Position numbers and translations under genes: made by a program. This document shows, in pieces, positions 1-6,783 of a DNA stretch of 32,171 nt. The stretch's first letter is position 1; each line of letters starts with the position of its first letter. This DNA is from an uncultured Woeseia sp. Lineage in GTDB: Bacteria > Pseudomonadota > Gammaproteobacteria > Steroidobacterales > Woeseiaceae. Where the stretch lies: the NCBI GenBank assembly GCA_913031125.1, contig CAJWFK010000032.1:1-32171 (forward strand). Reading direction: 5' to 3'. The notes below the pieces were generated by a model, which did not search any database, was not told the origin of the DNA, and saw only the letters and a program-made list of their open reading frames with translations.

Positions 1-3
1 GTC

Positions 4-135
4 ATGAAAAAATATAAACATAATTTGCTCAGATCTCAGAATTGGCGCCAACACAGCAAGGCATCAATTTTTTTTAGGAATATCTTCTTTTTGATATTTC
101 TTTTTTATATAATTAATAAACTATCAGAGTTTTAG
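4..135 (+). CDS. possible small AT-rich membrane peptide ORF, or the tail of an upstream gene
   Basis: A 43-codon reading frame begins with ATG at position 4 and stops at TAG 133-135, eight bases before the next start. The frame is also open through bases 1-3, so it may be the C-terminus of a gene beyond the window edge. The peptide has a basic N-terminal half and then a phenylalanine/isoleucine-rich stretch (FFRNIFFLIFLFYII) that could span a membrane. I recognise no family. T-rich DNA alone can produce such a hydrophobic stretch, so coding is doubtful. Confidence 0.2.
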   Translation: MKKYKHNLLRSQNWRQHSKASIFFRNIFFLIFLFYIINKLSEF

Positions 136-143
136 GAAAAAAG

Positions 144-536
144 ATGAAGATAATTGAATGTGTGCCAAATTTTAGCGAAGGTCAAGATCATATTATAATT
201 AAAGAAATAGCAGATTCAATGGAGGCTATACCAGGTGTCACATTATTAGATGTCGATTCTGGTGCAGATACTAATAGAACTGTAATAACTATAGTTGGAA
301 ATCCAGATGCTGTGATTAGTTCAGCATTTTCTGGCATAGCAGCTGCGACTAAACTAATTAATATGAATAAGCATACTGGAGCCCATCCTAGAATGGGATC
401 TACTGATGTTTGTCCCTTTGTCCCTGTTTCCAATGTAACTATGGATGATTGTGTTAATTACTCTAATAGATTGGCAAAAATGGTAGGGGATAAATTAAAG
501 ATCCCTATTTTTTTATATGAATATTCTGCATTGTAA
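144..536 (+). pseudogene. truncated glutamate formimidoyltransferase (N-terminal part only)
   Basis: The 130-residue product matches the N-terminal subdomain of glutamate formimidoyltransferase, which moves the formimino group of N-formimino-L-glutamate to tetrahydrofolate at the end of histidine degradation. Visible family signatures are ECVPNFSEG near the N-terminus, the DVDSGADTNRTVIT stretch and the HTGAHPRMG motif carrying the expected catalytic histidine. The protein ends abruptly after FLYEYSAL. Family members are about 300 residues, so the rest of this subdomain and the whole C-terminal subdomain are missing. An AGGA-type ribosome site precedes the ATG. The gene is much richer in A+T than everything downstream, with AAA, ATA and AAT favoured, which suggests foreign origin. 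It is probably a non-functional remnant. Confidence 0.75.
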
Positions 537-560
537 AACGATGGGAGTTTAGGATTTGTA

Positions 561-1370
561 ATGGTTTATCAAAAGAGAATTAAAAAATCGCCGCGTATTC
601 AGTCTTTAGGGCGTGCGAATGCCATTTTGGATGTTATAGCAGGTGCAGATGAGACGGGTGTTAGTCTCAGTAGTATCAGCAAAGAGACGGGCCTAAATAA
701 AACCACTGCATTTAATCTACTGGCATCGTTGGTTACTCTCCGTTTCGTCGATCAGGATAGGGTTTCGAGAAACTATCGGCTCGGGTTCCGGAACTTAGAG
801 CTCGGACGGTTGGTCCAGCAGCGGTTGCACATTTCTAATCTTGCCAGGCCTGTCCTTGCAGATCTTTGCAGAAAAACTAATGAGACCGTGAACTTAGGAT
901 TACCTGACTTATATGATTTATTGGTGATTGATAGTTTAAGGGGTTCACAGATCCTACATGCTACGGCCACCGCTGGCTGGCGATCTCAGTACCACTGCAC
1001 GGCATTGGGAAAGGCTTGTATGTCTCTATGGAATTCAACTATGCGACAGTCAGTCTATGATAATTGTGGTCTGCCTCGGCAAACTGCCAACACGATTACA
1101 GAAACCGAACTTCTCAATATAGAGCTAGACGGCTATAGAGACATGGGATATGCCATGGATATTGAAGAAAATGAAGTCGGCGTAAATGGTGTGGCAAGCT
1201 CAATTCGGGATGGTTTGGGTGAAATTTGTGCGGCGATTAGTGTTAGTGGCCCTGCAAATCGTTTGACCGAACAAACAATGACGGCTATTGCGCCAATGGT
1301 CGTCACTGCTGCTAGCCGAATCTCGGAAGCGATGGGTGACCAGGAAACAGGTCAATTTCGCCGTGCTTAA
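561..1370 (+). CDS. IclR-family transcriptional regulator
   Basis: This 269-residue protein has the IclR layout. An N-terminal winged helix-turn-helix covers roughly residues 12-75 (RIQSLGRANAILDVI, then SISKETGLNKTTAFNLLASL, then the wing ending NYRLGF). A C-terminal effector-binding domain covers roughly residues 85-258 (LCRKTNETVNLG, ALGKACMS, the NEVGVNGVASSIRD stretch and AAISVSGPANRLT). These proteins bind small acids or amines and repress or activate neighbouring catabolic operons. AGGA at 551-554 gives a good ribosome site for this ATG. The stop lies nine bases before the permease gene, so it is probably co-transcribed with the transporter and methyltransferase and is the natural candidate for their local regulator. 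The ligand is unknown. Confidence 0.93.
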   Translation: MVYQKRIKKSPRIQSLGRANAILDVIAGADETGVSLSSISKETGLNKTTAFNLLASLVTLRFVDQDRVSRNYRLGFRNLELGRLVQQRLHISNLARPVLADLCRKTNETVNLGLPDLYDLLVIDSLRGSQILHATATAGWRSQYHCTALGKACMSLWNSTMRQSVYDNCGLPRQTANTITETELLNIELDGYRDMGYAMDIEENEVGVNGVASSIRDGLGEICAAISVSGPANRLTEQTMTAIAPMVVTAASRISEAMGDQETGQFRRA

Positions 1371-1379
1371 AAAATAACG

Positions 1380-3128
1380 ATGTCATCAGCACCGGGTGTA
1401 GTAGGTACGAATATTTCGCCGGTAGGGTGGTGGTCAGCTTTGCGAGGATCTTTCTTGCGGTACGAGTGGCTGCGTGGTTACACCCTTTTGTCACCGGCGC
1501 TCATAGTGATGATTGGTGCGCTGGCTTTGCCAATATTTACTCTCGTTGTCTACAGCTTCTGGACAGCCGATTACATAAACATAGATAAGACCTTTACGCT
1601 CAACAACTATAAGACTTTTTTTGAAAAGTCGATGTATGGCGATTTGCTGCTGCGATCCATACGGATGTCGATAACGGTCACGAGTATAAATATCCTGTTA
1701 GCGTATCCGGTTGCTTATTTTCTGGCCTTCAGGGTTAAGAAAAATATCATGACGTGGTTGATTTTGATTAACCTTCCATTCTGGACGAGTTATCTGCTGC
1801 GTGTGCTGGCATGGAAAATCATGCTGGGGAACAATGGCGTGATTAATTCAACACTGCTTGAGCTTAGTTTTATACAGGCGCCGCTTGAATTTCTTTTGTA
1901 CAGTCGCTTTGCAGTTGTATTGACTCTGGTTCATGCTTGGGCAGCGTTTGCCATATTACCGATCTATCTCTCACTTTCTAAGATAGATCGTTCGCTACTG
2001 GAAGCTTCATCTGACCTCGGTGAAAGTCCGGTCAGGACATTTTTTCGTGTAACGTTACCGTTATCTGCTCCTGGTGTGATTGCTGCCGCGGTGATCCAGT
2101 TCATCCCTACTGTAGGAGATTATATTACCCCTGTAATGGTTGGAGGACCGAGGGGAATGATGTTCGGACAGCTTATTGCTGCCCAATTTGGAGAGGCGAA
2201 TAATTGGCCTCTGGGCTCGACACTAACAATAATTATGATGATGGCTATTACCGTCATCATCCTGACATTCATCTGGTTGGCACAGCGCGGTACGGTACAG
2301 CGTCGGGAAATGGAAATTGGGCAAACTCCGACTACAGAGGATAGTTCTGAAGAGCGCAAGTACGGATTACTGTTTTTTTACGTCGTGTTGTATCTTTTAT
2401 TTCTCTACATACCATCACTCATGCTGCCTATCTTTTCCTTTAATGACAGTATCCAGATGGTGCTGCCCTTAAAAGACCTGACATTCAATTGGTATCTTCA
2501 GATCCCGACCCGACCCGGTTTGCTAGATGCATTAGGAAATAGTTTTAAACTGTCAATTCCGGTCGCGATTATTTCTACGACCCTGGCCACCATTGCGGCC
2601 AAGGGCCTTACACGATATCGATTCCCGGGAAGAAACGCAGCGTTAGGTTTTATTATGTTACCTATGGTGATGCCAGGAATTATTTTAGCTGTCGGATTGC
2701 TGGTACTTGCACTAGCAGTAAGTGTTCCCCTGTCCTTGTGGACTGTTGGCGTTGCCCATGTCGTAATGACCATGCCGTTTTCAACCCTTGTCATCATGTC
2801 GAGGTTGGAAGGTTTGGGCAAGAGTGTTGAGGAGTCAGCTCTCGACCTGGGTGAAAATGCCTGGATGACTTTCTGGCGTGTGACTTTCCCACTAATTCTT
2901 CCGGGGGTTGCGGCTTGCCTGATATTGTCATTCACTGCTTCGTTTGACGAATTCCTTTTTGCCTTATTTTTAGGAGGGAATGAGGTGACGTTGCCAGTTT
3001 ATATGTGGACGCAAGTGCGGTTCCCCGACACATTGCCTACCGTACTCGCTCTGGGCACCTGCATATTTTTAGGTTCTGTTTTACTGATTGGCACTGCTGA
3101 ATGGTTGAGAAGAAAGGGTATTGATTAG
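1380..3128 (+). CDS. fused PotB-PotC-type ABC transporter permease (polyamine/amine importer)
   Basis: The 582-residue inner-membrane protein is two binding-protein-dependent permeases in tandem. The N-terminal half (about 30-310) resembles PotB/PotH and the C-terminal half (about 325-582) resembles PotC/PotI of spermidine/putrescine-type importers. Each half carries the cytoplasmic EAA loop that docks on the ATPase: EASSDLGESPVRTFFRVTLP in the first and ESALDLGENAWMTFWRVTFP in the second. Hydrophobic helices fill both halves, joined by a charged linker (RREMEIGQTPTTEDSSEERK). The usual system has two separate permeases of about 280 residues, so this is a fusion. No ATPase or periplasmic binding protein is encoded in the window, so partners must lie elsewhere. 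Context with an MttB homologue suggests a methylated amine, betaine or polyamine substrate (inference). Confidence 0.9.
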   Translation: MSSAPGVVGTNISPVGWWSALRGSFLRYEWLRGYTLLSPALIVMIGALALPIFTLVVYSFWTADYINIDKTFTLNNYKTFFEKSMYGDLLLRSIRMSITVTSINILLAYPVAYFLAFRVKKNIMTWLILINLPFWTSYLLRVLAWKIMLGNNGVINSTLLELSFIQAPLEFLLYSRFAVVLTLVHAWAAFAILPIYLSLSKIDRSLLEASSDLGESPVRTFFRVTLPLSAPGVIAAAVIQFIPTVGDYITPVMVGGPRGMMFGQLIAAQFGEANNWPLGSTLTIIMMMAITVIILTFIWLAQRGTVQRREMEIGQTPTTEDSSEERKYGLLFFYVVLYLLFLYIPSLMLPIFSFNDSIQMVLPLKDLTFNWYLQIPTRPGLLDALGNSFKLSIPVAIISTTLATIAAKGLTRYRFPGRNAALGFIMLPMVMPGIILAVGLLVLALAVSVPLSLWTVGVAHVVMTMPFSTLVIMSRLEGLGKSVEESALDLGENAWMTFWRVTFPLILPGVAACLILSFTASFDEFLFALFLGGNEVTLPVYMWTQVRFPDTLPTVLALGTCIFLGSVLLIGTAEWLRRKGID

Positions 3129-3139
3129 CAGTAGCAACA

Positions 3140-3163
3140 TTGTTCATTTACACAGATTGACAA
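3140..3163. promoter_or_regulatory. weak imperfect inverted repeat upstream of the methyltransferase gene
   Basis: The 50-base gap between permease and methyltransferase contains TTGTTCA at 3140-3146 and TTGACAA at 3157-3163. Read as an inverted pair, five of seven positions match. The left half is identical to the half-site of the perfect repeat at 24982-25008 between the two demethylase transcription units, but the spacing differs (10 versus 13 bases). It may be a degenerate operator shared by the methylamine genes, or chance in A+T-rich spacer DNA. Confidence 0.18.
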
Positions 3164-3178
3164 ATAGGAATAGGAAAA

Positions 3179-4726
3179 ATGGCACGACGTGGTGGTCGAC
3201 GGCAAGGTGGTAGATCGGCGAATACGCGAAGAACCGCTAATATACTTTCGCAGTTGCCTTGGCAATTACCCAGCAATCAAGATGTTCCGACGGAACCGCT
3301 AAATGAAGAAGCGGTGCATGCGATTCATGACGGAGCGATGCGGGTGCTTGAAGAAGTTGGCATAGAATTTATCCACGAAGAAGCGAAGCAGTTACTTGCC
3401 AAAGCTGGATGCATCGTTGCACCGGATTCTGATAATGTTCGCATGGGGCGCGATTTTGTGATGGAGCAGGTACAAAAAACCCCGTCCACATTCAATATAA
3501 CACCGAGAAATCCGGCGCGAAGTGTTGGAGTTGGTGCCAACAATATGCTTTTCGGTAATGTCGCGAGCCCGCCCAACTGTTCGGACTTGGATCGGGGTCG
3601 TCGCCCGGGAGACAGGCAGAGTTATCAGGATCTCCTCAAGCTGACTCAGTTTTTCAATTGTATGCACATGATCGTTGGGTATCCTGTTGAACCAGTGGAT
3701 ATTCATCCTTCGGTTCGCCATCTAGATTGCTTATTCGACAAGCTAACGCTCACTGACAAGGTTATTCATGCATATAGCCTTGGTAAGGAGCGAATTGAAG
3801 ATGCCATGGAAATGGCAAGAATCGCTGCCGGTATTACCGATGAGGAGTTTGATGCAAGTCCACGAATGTTTACCAACATCAATTCCTCATCTCCTTTGAA
3901 ACTCGATTACGTCATGCTTGATGGTCCGATGAGGTTAGCACGGCGCGGCCAGCCAGTGATTGTTACGCCATTTACTCTTTCCGGGGCGATGGCCCCGGTT
4001 ACCATCGCTGGGGCTGTCATGCAGCAGACGGCTGAGGCGTTGGCGATGATAGTGTTGCTCCAGGTAATCAATCCAGGAACTCCGGTTGTATACGGTTCAT
4101 TCACTTCCAATGTTGATATGAGTAGCGGTGCCCCAGCTTTCGGTACACCAGAATATTTGAGGGCTACCCAGATGTCAGGCCAGATGTCGCGTTTTTACGA
4201 TTTGCCATTTCGAGCATCAAACGCTTGTGCCGCTAATTGCCCCGACTCCCAGTCGGCCTGGGAAAGCGCGTTTTCACTTTGGGCATGTGTATCTTCAGGG
4301 GTCAACATCGTTTATCACGGTGCGGGGTGGATGGAAGGCGGTTTATGTGCGAGTTATGAGAAATTTATAATCGATTGCGAAACTATTCAGCAAATTATCC
4401 AGTATATGCAACCAGCGACCGCAAACGAAGATGACCTTGCCTTTGACGCGATCCAGGAAGTGGGTCCGAATGGTAATTTCTTTAGTGCAACTCATACCAT
4501 GGAACGTTACGAGAACGCATTCTACCAGCCGTTTCTTAGTGATTTGAGAAATTTTGAAACATGGGAAGAGGGCGGCAGTGTTACTACCCCGGAACGTGCC
4601 AATAAGTTGTGGAAACAGATCCTCGAAGAATACCAGGCACCACCGTTGGATGAGGCGATTCGCGAAGAGCTTGAAGCTTTCGTCGCACGTCGAAAGGAAG
4701 AAGGTGGCGCACCGACTGACTTTTGA
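3179..4726 (+). CDS. MttB-family trimethylamine/betaine methyltransferase (non-pyrrolysine type)
   Basis: The 515-residue product matches the trimethylamine methyltransferase (MttB/COG5598) superfamily in length and motifs: HDGAMRVLEEVGIEF near residue 50, TPRNPARS near 115, a central barrel with FTLSGAMAPVTIAGAV and PVVYGSFTSNVDMSSGAPAFG, and a helical C-terminus. Characterised members take a methyl group from trimethylamine or glycine betaine and pass it to a corrinoid protein. The archaeal enzyme reads an in-frame UAG as pyrrolysine. Here the frame is uninterrupted, as in the betaine-type bacterial homologues. The N-terminus (residues 1-25) is unusually arginine- and glycine-rich. No corrinoid protein (MttC) or methyl-acceptor enzyme is adjacent, so substrate and acceptor are open. 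The ATG has a purine-rich leader and follows the permease by 50 bases. Confidence 0.88.
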   Translation: MARRGGRRQGGRSANTRRTANILSQLPWQLPSNQDVPTEPLNEEAVHAIHDGAMRVLEEVGIEFIHEEAKQLLAKAGCIVAPDSDNVRMGRDFVMEQVQKTPSTFNITPRNPARSVGVGANNMLFGNVASPPNCSDLDRGRRPGDRQSYQDLLKLTQFFNCMHMIVGYPVEPVDIHPSVRHLDCLFDKLTLTDKVIHAYSLGKERIEDAMEMARIAAGITDEEFDASPRMFTNINSSSPLKLDYVMLDGPMRLARRGQPVIVTPFTLSGAMAPVTIAGAVMQQTAEALAMIVLLQVINPGTPVVYGSFTSNVDMSSGAPAFGTPEYLRATQMSGQMSRFYDLPFRASNACAANCPDSQSAWESAFSLWACVSSGVNIVYHGAGWMEGGLCASYEKFIIDCETIQQIIQYMQPATANEDDLAFDAIQEVGPNGNFFSATHTMERYENAFYQPFLSDLRNFETWEEGGSVTTPERANKLWKQILEEYQAPPLDEAIREELEAFVARRKEEGGAPTDF

Positions 4727-4756
4727 GCAATAATTTTTTAGGTGTTTGCCTAATGT

Positions 4757-5707
4757 CTAAAGTTCGAAATCCAGATATTGTAGATCTGAAGATATGTCCC
4801 TAGGGGCGACGGCAATATAGCGAGCTAAACCTGGAAAAAACCCTACGCTTAATCCCCAGTCGGAATCGTATCCCCGTCCTAGGCCAAGGTCACTGCCATC
4901 ACTACTTTTACCACCTTTACTTCCCCCTAATCTCAATATGCGTGTTTGGGGTTGGTCTGGGTCGATAGAGTTATAACGGTGAAAGTTCCCCATCTTTTCT
5001 GTGTTTTTACGGTTTCGTGCCTTTTCGAGGTAGGCAGAAAGGGTTTCTGTACCGCCAGAACGAATAATCATTACAGGGTTATCTATCAGGGTGTCGAACT
5101 CTTCATACCCACTATAGGTCTTTTTGGCAATGTCGAGATCCAATGCCACACCATATTGCATAGGTAACTGTTTAATGCCCTGATTAAATTCATCAAACTC
5201 ATAAACAGGTATTTCAGAGCCATCGGGCAGGCGCCCGTGCAATAAGTTTTTAGCTTCCTGTTGGGTAATTTTGGCCGCATACTGCCCAGTCAATCCCTCG
5301 TCATTGAACCTGTCCAAATCAGACCTAAGGGTACGCTCAATTTTTTCCGGCTTACTAAATATGCCAGTGCCATGAATGGTGAGCACGACGTGATTGCCCT
5401 GGGGGGTTTTTATGACATTCTCTTCCGAATTAGCAGTGAAATAGGTATTCCAAATGATGTTGTCATATGCGGCATGCGTTTTTGCATGCAGTAATTGCGG
5501 CATTGAAGCGACAAAACCACTATCACCGGCGTATCGTAATGCTTGTCGCAAAGCCAATGTTCCGTATGAGTCAAAGAAAATCCTTGCCACCATACGAATA
5601 TCTGTAGCGTTGGCCATAGTCAGTGGTGAGCATAACAGGCTGGCTCCTAACGAGCCGGTTGCCCCGATCATTTGTCGTCTGTTTATCCTATTATGCGCAT
5701 GCTTCAT
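4757..5707 (-). CDS. Tat-exported protein of unknown family (paralogue of the gene at 5704-6660)
   Basis: I do not recognise this 316-residue family. The N-terminus is a twin-arginine signal: NRRQMIGATGSLGASLL with RR at 10-11, a hydrophobic stretch, and a probable cleavage site near ANA (residues 32-34). Export as a folded, possibly cofactor-bearing protein is therefore likely. Conserved blocks shared with the neighbouring paralogue are GFVASMPQLLHA, NIIWNT(Y/W)FTANSEE, a histidine-glycine segment (VVLTIHGTGIF), a MGNFHRY/MGNWHPY segment followed by DPD-P-, and the closing DLDFEL. The C-terminus has a glycine- and serine-rich loop (GGSKGGKSSDGSDLGLGRG). The start overlaps the previous gene's stop (ATGA), so the two are translationally coupled. 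It converges on the MttB-family gene, ending 30 bases from it. Confidence 0.8.
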   Translation of the reverse strand: MKHAHNRINRRQMIGATGSLGASLLCSPLTMANATDIRMVARIFFDSYGTLALRQALRYAGDSGFVASMPQLLHAKTHAAYDNIIWNTYFTANSEENVIKTPQGNHVVLTIHGTGIFSKPEKIERTLRSDLDRFNDEGLTGQYAAKITQQEAKNLLHGRLPDGSEIPVYEFDEFNQGIKQLPMQYGVALDLDIAKKTYSGYEEFDTLIDNPVMIIRSGGTETLSAYLEKARNRKNTEKMGNFHRYNSIDPDQPQTRILRLGGSKGGKSSDGSDLGLGRGYDSDWGLSVGFFPGLARYIAVAPRDISSDLQYLDFEL

Positions 5708-6660
5708 AGTTCAAAATCCAAGTCACGTAAACTGGTGGAAACATCATGCTTTGCCACAGCTACATAGCGCCCCATCCCTACCATGTTGGCATCGCCGCCC
5801 AAGCCGTATTCATTATCATAGCCCCAACCCAAGTTTCCTGGTCCATCCGATTCACTGCCAGTGCCTCCTTTATTGCCGGCAAGAAAAGGAATACGGCACT
5901 GGGGCTCATCCGGGTCAATTCGGAGATAGGGATGCCAGTTACCCATGAGCTTTGTATCATGCCTGTCTCGGAATTTATCAAGATATGCGCCTAATGGCTC
6001 CACGCCACCGGCCCGGATAATCATATTTGGATCATTTTTTAGGACTGTAAATTTCTCATAACCCCTTTTTGATTTTTTAGCTAGGTTATAGTCGAGAATA
6101 ACGCCGTAACGGATCGGTAAATCCGAAACGCCCCCCTTAAATTCATCAAACGAATAAATCGGGATTTCAGTACCATCTGGGAGCTTGCCTTCCAGGACAT
6201 TATAAGCTTCCTGAGTGGTTATTCTGGCTGCTCCCTGCCCTGTAATTCCTTCGCTATTTGTGCGGTCCATGTCCGCATGATAGCTGCGTTCCAATCGTGA
6301 TGGTTTCGCAAATATACCGCCTCCATGGACAGCAACGATCACTCGATTACCCTGTCGTGTGGTAACAACACTCTCTTCGGAATTCGCGGTAAACCAGGTG
6401 TTCCAGATAATGTTGTGATAGGGAGCATTGGCACGGGCATGCAACAATTGCGGCATTGAAGCGACAAACCCTTCATCCCCAGCATAATTTAGTGCGCGCT
6501 GCAGAGCTGTGGGCATATGAGGATCGAAAAAGATTTCTGCTTGCATTCGGATTTCAGCCGCCGCAACTATTGAATGCATTTGGGTGGCCACCAGTCCAAC
6601 TGAGCCGATTGTTTGTAACATTTCACGGCGGGTAAATTTGTTCTTCCGCATTGTATGCAT
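5704..6660 (-). CDS. Tat-exported protein of unknown family (first gene of the paralogous pair)
   Basis: This 318-residue paralogue of the downstream gene looks about half identical by eye and collinear over the full length. Its N-terminus carries TRREMLQTIGSVGLVA, a twin-arginine motif and hydrophobic core, with likely cleavage near VAAA. The mature part begins with EIRMQAEIFFDPHMPTAL, matching DIRMVARIFFDSYGTLAL in the partner. Differences concentrate in the glycine-rich C-terminal loop and in charged surface positions. AGGA lies just before the first ATG; a second ATG three codons later is an alternative start. The pair forms its own transcription unit downstream of the strong terminator that follows the TonB receptor. 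The function is unknown. Tandem Tat proteins beside a TonB receptor could act on the receptor's cargo in the periplasm (inference only). Confidence 0.82.
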   Translation of the reverse strand: MHTMRKNKFTRREMLQTIGSVGLVATQMHSIVAAAEIRMQAEIFFDPHMPTALQRALNYAGDEGFVASMPQLLHARANAPYHNIIWNTWFTANSEESVVTTRQGNRVIVAVHGGGIFAKPSRLERSYHADMDRTNSEGITGQGAARITTQEAYNVLEGKLPDGTEIPIYSFDEFKGGVSDLPIRYGVILDYNLAKKSKRGYEKFTVLKNDPNMIIRAGGVEPLGAYLDKFRDRHDTKLMGNWHPYLRIDPDEPQCRIPFLAGNKGGTGSESDGPGNLGWGYDNEYGLGGDANMVGMGRYVAVAKHDVSTSLRDLDFEL

Positions 6661-6732
6661 TGATTCCTAACGAAAACGATCGCAAAAGTATTCGAATTCC
6701 TCTTAGATACTAAATGAATACTAAAGGTAAGA

Positions 6733-6757
6733 AAAACCCCGCTTAAAGCGGGGTTTT
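6733..6757. terminator. Rho-independent terminator after the TonB receptor gene
   Basis: A G+C-rich hairpin with a 10-bp stem (AAAACCCCGC at 6733-6742 pairing with GCGGGGTTTT at 6748-6757) closes over the loop TTAAA. An A-tract on one side and a T-tract on the other make it usable in either direction. It lies 27 bases past the stop of the minus-strand receptor gene and before the minus-strand Tat pair, so its main role is to end the receptor transcript. Confidence 0.88.
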
Positions 6758-6783
6758 CTTTGTACTTATAACAGGACTTCTGT

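Noticed and set aside
108-113. TATAAT -10 box upstream of the formimidoyltransferase remnant
   Set aside because: The nearest -35-like hexamer (TTGATA at 91-96) is only 11 bases away, and A+T-rich DNA produces such matches by chance.
2498-2935. 145-codon minus-strand frame inside the permease gene
   Set aside because: The permease helices and EAA loops occupy the plus strand here, and the antisense product shows no domain.
3179-4726. pyrrolysine-coding MttB
   Set aside because: The frame has no in-frame TAG and reaches normal family length, so it is a non-pyrrolysine member.
4738-4753. hairpin TTAGG/CCTAA between the convergent MttB-family and Tat genes
   Set aside because: The stem is only five base pairs, A+T-rich, and lacks a T-tract on the correct side for either strand, so I do not call it a terminator.
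5454-5948. 164-codon plus-strand frame antisense to the Tat pair
   Set aside because: It runs across the junction of two well-supported minus-strand genes, has no family features and is explained by codon bias of the opposite strand.
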